Shown: positions 45,479 to 56,727 of the stretch, in pieces
Position numbering within the stretch: the stretch's first letter is position 1
How the letters are laid out: the number at the start of each line of letters is the position of its first letter
Source of the DNA: Microplitis mediator
Taxonomy: Eukaryota > Arthropoda > Insecta > Hymenoptera > Braconidae
DNA: 64,000 bases
Direction of reading: 5' to 3'
Assembly: GCF_029852145.1 (NCBI RefSeq)
Contig: NC_079979.1
Coordinates: forward strand, 11,634,642 to 11,698,641
Position numbers and translations under genes: made by a program
The notes under the pieces: model-generated
What the model was told of the DNA's origin: nothing
Database searches by the model: none
What the model saw: only the letters and a program-made list of their open reading frames with translations

Positions 45479-47560
45479 TGTCCACGGTCGACAACGGGTC
45501 CTAATTATAACCCGGTTTATTGAATTGAGTGATTCGACATGTCACCGGGTGTCGCTAATCAGTGAGACCCGAACATCCGTCCCTCTCTTTGACTAATTAA
45601 TTTAGTAGGGATGAGTTTTCCGGGGGTAAATCAAAGAGACCCGAATCGAAGAGTTATAAGGGAGTGAAGTGCCAAAAAATCGAGAGAGTCAGTCGGACGA
45701 CCAAAGGCGATGGACGCCAAGTGAAGACAAGAGTTAGTGAACGACTAAAGTGATCAGACACATTTTTATACAAGGTAAATATAAAAGTCCGCTTCACGTG
45801 GAACGAGGCGATACATTTTATAATTTAACATCTTTATTACCAGGCTCTCCAGAGGCCATTCGCTTAAGTAACTATATAACATTCTAATGCGTACTGATCA
45901 TTGACAGATTTCAATCAATCGTAACTTAATAATTATATCCATTGGCGTAAAGAGGCAATAAATTAAGGAGCGAGAAGTTATTGAGGCAACGGAAAAACCT
46001 GGAAAATTTGGATATACCAACATCAGCTACTGAACCGCATCCGACGGCAGAACAACCGCTGAATCCATCAAGTGTTGCTGAAATTATATTTGGAGGTAAA
46101 TTATAATTAATTAAGGCCTCTGATTAATTCTATTAATCTGGCTAATTAATTATAATATATTACTTAATATCTTTCCGTTGATCCCGCGTAAAGAAACGTA
46201 TAATTCAGGCTCTCCAGCCGTTCAATCTCGTGTTCTCGAATGTTCCATCGCGTCTCGCTTTGTCGCCGTTAAGTGTTCGAACTCGGTAGTATTTATCCCA
46301 GGCTCTTCAGCCGTTATAAATTAATTCATTACTGCATCTTAAGGTTAATACAGGCTGGAATTTATTCCGTCAGCCGCATTAATTCTATAAGTCAGAAATT
46401 TAATCGATCTACTCAATTAACGTCAATAAAAATCGGGATCCGCGTGACGCCAATTCACCGGCCGAATTTCTAGTCAACCCGAAATCAATTCAAGTTATTA
46501 CGTGATTATTAAATTAATTTTAAGTTAATTAAAATATCTAAAAACTAAATAAAAGATACTAGAGTTTGGATAAATTAAATTGTGAGTAAAGTTGATAACG
46601 GATTATTTTGAATGTGAAATAAATTTAATTGTGAAAATTATCAGTGAAACATTTAGGAATTGAAAGTTATAAATGAATAATAATTGTGGTAAATTAATCA
46701 GAGAAAATAATGAGTGGAAATTTATAAGTGACAAAAATTAATTAATTTATAAATTACATTAAACAAAAATAAATTGATTGATTGGAAATACAGTGAATTA
46801 TAGTATGAGAAAATTTTGAGTATTGAAAATTAGGAATTGTAAAATTTTAAGTGGGAAAAGTTACTGAGTATTGTTAAAATTAGAGTCAATTAATTTGTAG
46901 AGTCAAGTTAGAGTAAAGAAACTGTGTCTGTGATGTAAGTCCGGTGGACAAAGATTAAGTTAGGTTTTGAATATGTCCGGTGGACACTAGAAATAAGAAA
47001 ATGCGGGATAACGTCCTGTGGACGGTTTTTTAAAGTAGAATTAAGGAAAATAAGGTTTAACGTCCGGTGGACGGTTTTTTTAATCAAGGTTTATTAAGGT
47101 TAAAGGTTTAACGTCCGGTGGACGGTTTTTTAAAGAGAGTGTGTGAGTGTGTTACGTCCGGGAGACGCTTAAAATATGTGTGTGTGTGTGTGGGAGTGTG
47201 AAAAACGTCCAGGGGACGATATTTAGTTTTGTCATAAGGAAAACGTCTAGGAGACGAAATTAGTTTGTCATAAGCATAGTTTGTCATAAGATTATTAATT
47301 GTCATCAAGGGAAAATAAATAATAAGCAAGGTGCTTAATTAATAAGAAATTGGAATTAAAGCATTTAATAAATTTATTTCAGCCTGTTCATCATTCCTCT
47401 CCTCTCTCACAAAATTATAAAATTTACGAACGACCCTGAGCATATAATAAAATCACATTAGCATCCGGTTCTGAAAGGCCGAGTCCATCTTCCAGTGGCA
47501 CCCTAATATTCGACTATAATACTTAGGTGCGACCAGACTTGGCAAGCTAATCACTCTGTC
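45479..47560 (+). mobile_element. LTR-retrotransposon-like leader without pol
   Basis: Begins tgtccacggtcgacaacggg and is GC-richer at first. Three copies of a caggctctccagccgtt-like box occur (about 45842, 46206 and 46300). Short Pro-rich coding-like text is readable near 46000-46100 (LNPSSVAEIIFG). Eight small hairpins follow. No RT or integrase. Classification as a retroelement leader is inference. Confidence 0.35.
46939..47255 (+). repeat. Series of eight GTCCGGTGGAC hairpins
   Basis: Positions 46939, 46975, 47013, 47062, 47113, 47156, 47207 and 47245, each 11 nt. Variants are gtcctgtggac, gtccgggagac, gtccaggggac and gtctaggagac. Seven of eight keep a perfect 4-bp stem, and the last keeps it by paired change of C-G to T-A. 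Three are followed by a T-run. Confidence 0.85.
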
Positions 47561-47569
47561 ATACAAATT

Positions 47570-48285
47570 TTTTCTTGCCATTTGTTTATAAATTTTTTAT
47601 AAACAAATGGATTAATTGAATATTTTTGAAAAATTTTTTTTCACCATATTGTTAGCGTAAGGAAATAATGATTTCAAAAAACAAAATTTTCTTAAAAACT
47701 ATATCTTATTATTTATAATCGTTTTTTTCATCAAGGAATCGTTTTTTTTTTTTAATCATAATTTGCATTTCTAAATATAATAGCAAAAAAATAATTTTTT
47801 TTGTCAACAATATATTCATTTGTTTGTTTGACAATTTTTTTTTTTTATTTTAATTTTTTTCTAGAACATAAAAAAATTACCAAAACAGCAACCTGCAAGA
47901 ATATGGTAAATAAAATTTTTTTTAATTTTTTAAAAAACATCTGGATTTTGGAGTACGACAAAGTCCAAGCACTGACTCAATTTGTCAACAAACAAATTGC
48001 TGTAACTTTGCAACTATCGCAGATACAGTTTTCGACCTTACAGTCGTTTTTATAAAGTATGAGTTAAGCTCTCTTATAAATTTTAAACCTAACGTTTATC
48101 TGTTATAGTTCTCTAGCATCACGCATTTATTTATAAAAATTATAAATGCATTTTTAAGAAAAAATTTTTTGTTTTTAAATTATTATTTCCTTACGCTAAC
48201 AAAATGGTGAACAAAAATTTTCCAAAAATATTTAATTAATCCATTTGTTTTTATAAAGATTATAAAGTTTATAAGTGGCATGAAA
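47570..48285. repeat. Inner 0.7-kb palindrome
   Basis: tgccatttgtttataaa and ttgttagcgtaaggaaataa at left are mirrored by ttatttccttacgctaac (about 48182) and gtggcatg at right. Also has an internal small hairpin at 47579-47610. The open frame at 47801-48055 inside is AT-driven and not convincing. Confidence 0.75.
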
Positions 48286-48349
48286 AACTTGAAAAGTAAT
48301 CATATAATGCCTAACAAGAATATAAAATCAGTAATAGCTTAAAATAAAA

Positions 48350-48786
48350 AAAAACACTTGAGAATACAAAATAATCATGCTCACTATACGTATCATTAGA
48401 GTACGACTGATATACTATATATATATTTATCATTTAAAGACGCCGTAGAGTATATATTATATACCTATATATATTGTATATATATATAGGTATATTGTAT
48501 ACATACAATGCATTCGTACGGTGCCCCGTAGGATACCCTATACTATGGAGACTATATACATATGATACCCTATGCTCCATACCCTATACTATACGTATAT
48601 AGTCTGAATACCCTATACACTCACGCCTGAAAAGGGAAAGTTGTAACGCGGACGGTCGTAACAAGGTCATTCGTTGAACGTATTTTGCTCCTCATATTTT
48701 TTCCATTCCAGGCTCCTTATATGAAAATCGATTCTTCAGGAGTAAACTCCAAAAAAATAGTCGATTTTTTTGGCCCAGTCTAACAT
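48350..48786. repeat. TATA-rich palindromes and GGAGTAAACTCC block
   Basis: 48410-48610 has short palindromes of the tatataggtata and ataccctata type. 48628-48752 repeats 35408-35550 directly. No gene. Confidence 0.6.
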
Positions 48787-49021
48787 ATATTAGACTGATT
48801 CAAAAAAATCGAAAAATTTTTTTTTTCTTCGTTCTATCGAAAATATTGTTGGAAATGACGACAAAAAAATACTGTGAAAGTTTGAGCTCTTAATATTAAT
48901 ATTAACAGCTGCCGCATCGCAATTTTCTATTTCCCGTTTAAATAACATGGTAAAATTTATTTTTTTAAGCTTTGGAAATTTGTAGCTCACGGTGGCAACA
49001 ACACTTTTAAATGTTCAAGAC

Positions 49022-49781
49022 TGTTCAGTCACGAGCTTGATTAATTTTAAAAGCTTCGTGCATTTCCGCTAGTCCGGGAGCTGCCGAACTCGCTACTGAC
49101 TTCAAGGTCAGAATAGTGCCGGGTCACTCGCTATATGGGCCCGACACTTGTAATTTCTTGCTCATGACCGTGTCAAGACGGCATGAGAACCCGCGACCAA
49201 ACCGACCAATCAGAAAAATTTGCGGCTAACTGCTTCCTGCTGGCGCGCTTTTAAGCCAATGGGAAAATTCGCTGGGACAGCCATGCTATCGACGTCACGT
49301 CCAAGCGGGAACGAAGGAAGACGCCATCGTTTCATCATCCGATTCTACAACGTGCTTTTGTACTGAATACCTCGTGTGCTAAAACCGCTTTGATAATATT
49401 CTCTATGCTCTTGTGAACTAATACAAAACTCTTGTGCTAATTTATCCTCACTATTTAGTCAGTAAATTAAGACTGCTATTTATTGAGTATAAATAAATTG
49501 TCATTCGCGTGTAATTAATAAGTAAATTAATTTCCGTGAACGTAACCGCTACCGACCATGTGTCGACATTTTATACGTGATTCTTTTTCAGTATTGCCGC
49601 ATTCGCTCTCGCGTATATTTTATCGTTGAATTCGCTATAAATAATTATTCCTAATAATAATTATATGTAAAAAGTGTAAACAAATAGTTAAATTATTTCT
49701 CATAAGAAGTTGTGTAATTTTTAGTTGTTAAAATTACCATCACCTGCACCAGATCCTCTAGATTAATTCGCTCATTTTACA
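49022..49781 (+). repeat. BEL 5' LTR
   Basis: About 760 bp, tgttcagtcacgagcttg to cgctcattttaca. The end is fixed by comparison with the solo LTR at 57130-57876, whose boundaries are set by its target duplication. 49022-49514 is nearly identical to 55478-55968. Confidence 0.8.
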
Positions 49782-49782
49782 T

Positions 49783-49804
49783 TTTGGTCCTTCGAGCCGG
49801 ATTT
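49783..49804 (+). promoter_or_regulatory. Probable BEL primer binding site
   Basis: tttggtccttcgagccgg lies directly after the LTR end, the usual PBS position. The tRNA partner was not determined. Confidence 0.55.
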
Positions 49805-50039
49805 GGTGTGGTTTTTCACAATTAAAAATTATTAAAATCATAAAATCTTAAAAAATTGTGAGAAAATAGTGTGTGATCAGTTTTGTGAAGTGAAAAACGC
49901 TAAGTGCCGTGGGCATTGCTGAGCACTGCTAGAGTGCTGCCCGTGGTGATCAATTTACACACCGATGTAAAAGGACATTTTCGCTTTTACTTAGATCGAA
50001 AACTTAGCGTCGGTTTCACTTTCATCGCGTCCATTTTGT

Positions 50040-50264
50040 ATGCCACGTATATCTAAGATGGCCGCTGAAGCACAAGTCGCTGAGCAAATGACTCGCATCG
50101 ACACGATGCACAACATGGCTACCTGCTTAATTGATGACGCACTTGCTACACAAAGGGCTGCCGCTATTGATGCTGAACTTACTACTCTGGAAAGTTCACG
50201 GACTCTTGTCAAAAAAAGATGCCTCCACGACCGCTTGGAAATGGTTTATCATTCTCTACACTAA
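50040..50264 (+). pseudogene. BEL gag N-terminal remnant
   Basis: 75 codons (MPRISKMAAEAQVAEQMTRI) ending at 50264. Helical, Ala-rich sequence at the gag position between the leader and the protease. Most of gag is absent, apparently by internal deletion. Confidence 0.55.
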
Positions 50265-50358
50265 TCTCATCGATTCATTAGGACACTACATCGATGAATT
50301 CGCTTATTGAGGCACCGCTTCTCGCCAAGGTACCGAATAGTTCCAATATTCGATACCT

Positions 50359-51317
50359 TTGACAGAATTTGCTTACTCTTTTTGCTTTCAGTTAACTTAC
50401 TCGCTATCAATCAATGTATTACTCGCTACCGCGATTGTTAAGTTGAATTCGCTAACAGGAAGTACATGTACTGCTCGTGTACTGATTGATCAAGGATCGG
50501 GGTTATCCTTTGTGACGCATTCGCTATTTAAGAAGCTGGATATACCGCTAAATAAGGCTGCTGTACCATTACGAGGAATTGGTAATGTGTCAGCTGGACA
50601 CTCACTTGGGTCATGCAAGATGACGCTGCATTCGCTACACAACAACGCTTCTATTACTATCCAAGCTCATGTGCTTGCTCTACTGACGGTGAACTTACCG
50701 TCATTCACACTAACTAACAAGAAATAGCCGCACATAAAAGGTCTGCAACTCGCTGATCCAGACTTCTTAACATCACGACCTATTGACATCATTCTGGGTG
50801 CAGCACCAGCTGCGCATATTATCAACGCTAAAATAAGGAAGGGTAACGACAATGACCCAATCGCTCAGTCAACGACGCTTGGCTGGATCATTTATGGGTC
50901 AGTGGACACCGCTACTTCAAAATTGACAGCTTATGGTCATCATGTTACTGTTGATGATCAATTACAAGACTTGCTGAGCAAGTTTTGGTATCAAGAAGAG
51001 CTACACACTACAATGAAGATTAAGAAAAGTGTGAACAACACCTTGTCAATACACACTACAGACAGTCTGATGGTCGATATGTCGTTCGCTTGCCGCTTAA
51101 ATCTTCTCCAAGTCAACTGGGTGACTCGCTACAAGCTGCACAATACGCTTTATTACGGCTTCGCAAACGATTGGAGAATGATCCAGTCTACAAGAAGTTG
51201 TACTTCGACTTCTTGAAAGAATATGAAGACTTGGGACACATGAGACGTATAAAATTAAAGGATTTCCACCGAACAGCTACATGTTGCCTCATCATGGGGT
51301 TCTTAAAGAACAGAGCA
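50359..51317 (+). pseudogene. BEL protease and start of RT domain
   Basis: The protease motif LIDQGSGLSFVTHSLF (active-site Asp in DQGS) is near 50485. A stop follows at 50725, then GLQLADPDF and PIDIILGA, typical of the BEL protease-RT linker, are readable downstream. 50902-51216 (104 codons) and 51090-51335 continue in two frames (FWYQEELHTTM; AAQYALLRLRKRLENDP). The frame is broken at about 51100 and then cut at 51319 by a MITE. Confidence 0.75.
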
Positions 51318-51319
51318 CT

Positions 51320-52500
51320 ACACTGTAAAAAATAAGATAGTGACATCAAACTCCCTAAGAGTTTGACAAATTTCCTCTTCAATGAAACCAAATTCGTTTG
51401 AACTAACGAAAACTAGTTTGTCTCAAGAAAATCATTTTTATTGAATGAAAATCTCTACTAGATTATTAGAAATTGATTAAGCGTTTATATTAAAGTTTTT
51501 AAGTTTGACCGTAATTAAATTAACATTTGAACGAATAGTAAAATATATTTTAATTAAAGTTTGGATGTTCTTGATTTAAAAATAATAAATTGTTGAAGCA
51601 AACTTTTCAATTTATAGAAATTTAACTGAAACTTGACTGTATATATCCATTCAATATGAGAACAAGGTACTAGAAGCACAACTAAACTCAAACTTTCCTA
51701 CTGGTCCCGTAGCGTAGCGGTAAAGCGCCTGACTCTCGCGCGTAAGGTGCTGGGTTCGATTCCTCCGGATACCAATTCTACGATTATTTAATTTTTCACT
51801 AAAAACTGAGTATGTCAGAATTATTTGTAAGATGTAATGTATATAATATAATGTAATTGTCCCAATACTTAAAAAAAATAATAACAATACTAATAGTAAT
51901 AATAATAATAATAAAAATAAAACCAAATTAAAAAAATACGTAATAAAAAAAAATTTTTTTTTAAATTAATGATTATTGATGAAATAATTAAAGGCAATAT
52001 TCACTTGATGCAGATTACTGTTTTTTTGGATCAATGCAATACAGCAACTTGAAACAATTCGATTTTTTAGTGAATCAATTGCAAGGACAGTTTCAACGGA
52101 TCTACAAAAATATTACTTTCAACACTAAAATTCATTTGCTTTAATAAAATTTTGACTTAACTGAAATTTCATACTTTCAATCACCTTACAATTTACTTTG
52201 AGTGAAATTTTTAATTATTTTGTATAAAACAAAAATCATTATTGTATCAACAGTTTCAACGACTTGAATTAATTTCTATTTTTTTTTTAATGAAAAAAGT
52301 TATTGAGTAATATCAAATATTATAGAGTTAGTTCAAACGACTCGGTACCTTCCCTCAAGAAACTCTCAGTTGAAGCAAAATATACTGTCAAACGTAGAGG
52401 GCGGTAGACTCAATCGCTTGACGCGCTTGGCTGTATCCAAACACACGGAGTACTTAAGCCAAACGAATCTGGTTTGACGTCAGGAATCTTTTTTTACAGT
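51320..52500. mobile_element. TA-flanked MITE inside BEL RT, with tRNA-like core
   Basis: TIRs cactgtaaaaaa (left) and ttttttacagtg (right), each flanked by TA (51318-51319 and 52501-52502 within one base). Removing the insert with one TA leaves the BEL reading frame continuous across the site. This confirms the boundary and a Tc1/mariner-type TA duplication. No transposase; the only notable content is the tRNA-like module at 51703-51774. Confidence 0.85.
51703..51774 (+). ncRNA. tRNA-like module with good A and B boxes
   Basis: A box tagcgtagcgg (51710-51720) and B box ggttcgattcc (51753-51763), 72 nt in all, ending accA. The D arm pairs, but the acceptor, anticodon and T stems have mismatches. 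Best read as a tRNA-derived pol III promoter module or pseudogene. Confidence 0.55.
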
Positions 52501-52502
52501 GT

Positions 52503-53651
52503 ACCACCAAGCTCAGGGTGGTATTCAATGGGTCCTGGAAAACAACATCTGGCGTATCAGTTAACGAGATACTTCATGTGGGCCCCAAGATTCAAGTCAA
52601 CATCAGTGACGTACTTATTCGCATTCGCTGTCATCGCTATCTATTCGCTACTGACGTTACCAAAATGTTTCGTCAGATCGCAGTTGACAAAGAAGATCAT
52701 CATCTACAGTGCATACTCTGGTTTGACCAAGATGACATCCCAACGGTGTTTGCACTCGCTACGGTTACTTATGGAACAACATCGGCTCCATATCTCGCTG
52801 GGAGAGCACTTTTACAACTCGCTGAAGATGAAGGAAATAAATTTCCAAAGGCTGTTGAACCGCTAACAAATACACGCTACGTTGACGACATCTATGGAGG
52901 CGCAGATGAACTCGCTGAGGCAATTCAAGTTGCTCTAGAAACGAAAAATATGTGTGCCGCAGGATGCTTTCCGCTTGCAAAATGGGCAAGTCATTCAACG
53001 GAATTACTCTCCCACGTCGCTGCAGTTGAAACCCAAGAAGATACACCACGAGAACTTGAGGATACTATAGTAAAAGTGCTCGGATTAACCTGGAATTCTA
53101 CACAGGATAAATTCCAGTTTGGCTATTCGCTACCAGAAGCATCTTAAACAACTAAACGCACAATTTTATCTGAAATTGCTCGCTTGTTTGACCCGCTTGG
53201 GTTTTTGGCACCGATCATCGTCAGAGCCAAGATGTTTATGCAGAAGCTATGGCTGCAGAACTTCGACTGGGATACTACGCTATCACCGTTGCTTCTTCAA
53301 GAATGGAATTTATTTCGAGATGAACTACATCAGATCTCGAAGATTCAGATACCTCGCTGGAATCATGTAAAAAAGGGTGTATCGATTGAATTACATGGAT
53401 TCTCTGACGCTTCACAACTCGCTATGGCTGCTGTCGTCTACTTAAAAGTTACTGACGCTACTGGAAGCTCTAACATTTCGCTAGTGTGTGCCAAAACACA
53501 AGTTACACCACTGAAAACTATATCTATACCAAGAATGGAGCTCAATGCTGCTGTATTACTCGCTGAACTGGTACTCTGCGTCAAGAATGTCTTGAAACTT
53601 GAAAATGTACCAATTTTCTTGTGGACAGACTCCGCTGTATCCTTAACGTGA
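52503..53651 (+). pseudogene. BEL reverse transcriptase and RNase H
   Basis: RT resumes after the MITE: FNGSWKTTSGVSVNEILH, FATDVTKMFRQIAV, ATVTYGTTSAPYLAGRAL and the catalytic TRYVDDIYGG near 52875. A stop at 53147 falls just after YSLPEAS. RNase H continues in 53184-53651: FDPLGFLAPIIVRAKMFMQ, HGFSDASQLAMAAVVYL and ISIPRMELNAAVLLAEL. It stops at TGA (53649) where the family has Trp. Confidence 0.85.
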
Positions 53652-55496
53652 ATACGAAACAACCCAGCTAGATGGAAAGTCTACATTCGCAACCGAGTTA
53701 CCAAGATTCAAGAATCGCTACCAAGTGTCAACTGGGATTTTGTTCCAGGGAAACTTGACCCAGCTGACTGCGCTTCAAGAGGTTTGACAGCAGCCTAACT
53801 AGAACAGCATTCGCTATGGTGGACGGGACCTAAGTGGCTCAGTCAATCTAAAGAAAACTGGCCATCTTTTGACATCCCTACGCAGACGGTATCACATCTT
53901 GAAGAACGTCCAGGTCTGGTTTTTACCATCTTCAAGGCAGATTCACACCCGCTACACACGCTACTGGATAAATTTTCTAAGTTGTCACCACTACTTCGCA
54001 CGCTTGGAATCTGCCTACGTGCCATCGCTAAATTTTAAAAAGTGCCACAGTCCACACTGGCCACACCACTCTCTACAGTTGACCTGGAACTCGCAAAGAC
54101 TTTGTTGATAAAGTATACACAAAGTCAGTACTATTCGCAAGAGCTGAAACTACTGAAAGATGGTGATTCTCAAACGAAATCATCGTCTCGCTGAATTGAT
54201 TCCCTACGTCGACTACAATGGAGTACTCAGAGTCGGCGGTCGCTTGAAGAATTCGCTACTGGATGATGACCAAAAAAATCCAGCTATTTTACCAAGATCA
54301 TCACGCTTGAGTACGCTACTAATAGAACATTCGCATCAGAAAACATTCCACGGGGGAACTCAATTGATTCTCGCTGATCTATGGAGATCTGCCTGGATAG
54401 AAGGTGGGCGTGTTCCAGTCAGGTCTCACATTCTTCGCTGCGTCGTGTGCACGAAACATAGAGGTGTTCGTGCACAACAATTAATGGGACAATTGCCATC
54501 CGCTCGTGTAAGACCATCTAAAGCATTCTCACACACTGGAATAGACTACGCTGGGCCAGTAACACTGAAGACATTTCAAGGTCGAGGTGCGAAAACTTAT
54601 AAAGGTTGGATCACTGTATTTGTATGTCTCGCTACGTCCGCTATACATATTGAAATTACACCGATTACTCCACTGACGCTTTCGTCGCAGCATTTCGAAG
54701 ATTTACTAGTCGGAGAGGCGCCTGCAGTACCCTATACTCGGACTGTGGTACAAATTTTGTAGGAGCAGACGCCACGCTAAGAAAAGAATTCGCAGCAGGA
54801 TCGAGATAGCTAAAAGAACTTCAGTAATTACTCGCTACCGATGGCACAGACTTGAAATTCAACCCGCCAAGCGCTCCTCGTTTTGGTGGCAAATGGGAAG
54901 CAGCCGTTAAGTCAATCAAGTTCCATCTTATTCGAACTATTGGTGAATCGCTATTGACTTACGACCAACTCGCTACAGTGTTAATACAGATTGAAGCTGT
55001 GCTAAATTCAAGACCGATCGCTCCGCTATCCGAAGATCCTGCAGATTTAACCGCTCTGACTTCCGAACACTTTCTCATTGGTGAACCGCTAATCGCTGTA
55101 CCTGGACCTTGGCTAGTGGAGAACAATACCGCTACGATATCACGCTGGCAACAACTACAACGAATGATCCAGAAATTTTGGAGCAGATGGTCGTCTGAGT
55201 ACTTACAACGCCATCAATCTATATCTAAGTGGCACCATCCATCTAATGACATCAAAGTGAGCTCATTAGTCTTGTTGACTGATGAGAGGTTCCCACCATC
55301 AAAATGGCCACTTGCAAGAGTACTCGCATTACACCCAGGGAGAGATGGCTTGACTCGAGTAGTCACCCTGAAGACCGCTACTACTGAACTTGTACGATCA
55401 ATCGCTAAATTGTGTGTACTACCAGTTCACTCTCCAGATGACAATACCGTCGACACCGTCGCCAGCGCTGGGGAGAGTGTTCAGTCACGAGCTTGA
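53652..55496 (+). pseudogene. BEL RNase H tail and integrase
   Basis: Text such as WKVYIRNRVTKIQESLPS and GKLDPADCASRGL continues to about 53800, then the frame is broken. 54160-54762 (200 codons) holds GVLRVGGRL, HSHQKTFHGG, CVVCTKHRG (zinc-binding) and HTGIDYAGPV with the first catalytic Asp. 54852-55496 (214 codons) holds APRFGGKWEAAVKSIKFHL with the catalytic Glu and SRPIAPLSEDPADLTALTSE. Frame breaks at about 54760 and 54830. It reads through to the purine tract and LTR. Confidence 0.82.
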
Positions 55497-55968
55497 TTAA
55501 TTTTAAAAGCTTCGTGCATTTCTGCTAGTCCGGGAGCTGCCGAACTCGCTACTGACTTCAAGGTCAGAATAGTGCCGGGTCACTCGCTATATGGGCCCGA
55601 CACTTGTAATTTCTTGCTCATGACCGTGTCAAGACGGCATGAGAACCCGCGACCAAACCGACCAATCAGAAAAATTTGCGGCTAACTGCTTCCTGCTGGC
55701 GCGCTTTTAAGCCAATGGGAAAATTCGCTAGGACAGCCATGCTATCGACGTCACGTCCAAGCGGGAACGAAGGAAGACGCCATCGTTTCATCATCCGATT
55801 CTACAACGTGCTCTTGTACTGAATACTTCGTGCGCTAAAACCGCTTTGATAATATTCTCTATACGCTTGTGAACTGATACAAAACTCTTGTGCAAATTTA
55901 TCCTCAATATTTAATCAGTAAATTAAGGCTGCTATTTATTGAGTATAAATAAATTGTCATTCGCGTGT
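55478..55968 (+). repeat. BEL 3' LTR, truncated
   Basis: Matches 49022-49514 closely, then ends abruptly at tcgcgtgt, where palindrome sequence begins. The last 270 or so bases of the LTR are missing. Confidence 0.85.
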
Positions 55969-56727
55969 CATCAACTTTTTTGGAAAATTTTATAAGACAT
56001 TTTTTGTAGAGCATTTTATTTCCTACAACTTATCTCAAAAAAAATTTTCGCTATATCTCACAAGTCGTAAGTTATTTGCAATTAACTGAAAATTTTCTTA
56101 AATAATCTAAATTTTGTTGCTTATAATTAATTATATTACATTTTCAGTTAATTGCTAATAACTTACGACTTGTGAGATATATCGATAATTTTTTTTGAGA
56201 TAAGTTATAGGAAATAAAATGCTCTACGAAAAATGTCCTGTAAAATTTTCCAAAAAAGTTGATGGTTGCGTCAAAAAATTTAAAAAATGTAAAAATTTAT
56301 TGTCAATCTAACTTTAACTTCAAGTAACTTTTGAAGAAATAAAAATATCGAAAAATTATAAGAGACCTTTTTTTGTAGAGCGTCAAATTTCCCACAAGAA
56401 TACGTCTTGAACATTTAAAAGTATCGTTGCCACCGTGAGCTACAAAATTCCAAAGCTTAAAAAATAAATTTTACCATGTTATTTAAACGGGAAATAGAAA
56501 ATTGCGATGCGGCAGTTGTTAATATTAATATTAAGAGCTCAAACGTTTACAGTATTTTTTTGTCGTCATTTCCAACAATATTTTCGATATAACGATGAAA
56601 AAAAAAATTTGTCGATTTTTTTTAATCAGTCTAATATATATATGAATATATTTATTTATTGGAACAATATACATAATTAAATATTTATAGGTTTCATATC
56701 AATGAAGTCTGATCGGATTTAATCATA

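Larger units (their letters stand above)
45375..48345. mobile_element. Outer inverted repeat enclosing nested insertions
   Basis: ttaagctattactgatttcatattctggttaggcattatatgatt: its parts at 45370-45420 are mirrored at 48284-48345. Inside lie a leader-like insert (about 45479-47560) and a second palindrome. Noncoding. Confidence 0.6.
49022..55968 (+). mobile_element. BEL/Pao LTR retrotransposon, degenerate
   Basis: 5' LTR, PBS-like site, gag remnant, protease, RT, RNase H, integrase, purine tract gctggggagag (about 55467-55477), and a truncated 3' LTR. The order PR-RT-RH-IN and the RT and integrase signatures fit BEL/Pao. It is interrupted by a MITE (51320-52500) and by several frameshifts and stops. 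The left flank is aagac; the right duplication is lost with the LTR end. Confidence 0.88.
48787..56641. mobile_element. Palindromic element split by a BEL/Pao insertion
   Basis: The left arm 48787-49021 (tattagactgatt onward, gcatcgcaattttctatttc) is mirrored by 56400-56641. The BEL element starts at 49022. The middle of the palindrome resumes at 55969 (catcaacttttttgg) and folds on itself around 56115-56130 up to about 56270. The remainder of the left arm that should precede 55969 (about 130 bp, judged from the right arm 56270-56400) is missing, together with the end of the BEL 3' LTR. Confidence 0.85.

Noticed and set aside
47801..48055. 84-codon ORF in a palindrome loop
   Set aside because: Sits in the loop of a palindromic element with T-rich sequence; not convincing.
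51703..51774. Functional tRNA gene
   Set aside because: Good A and B boxes, but acceptor, anticodon and T stems do not pair properly.
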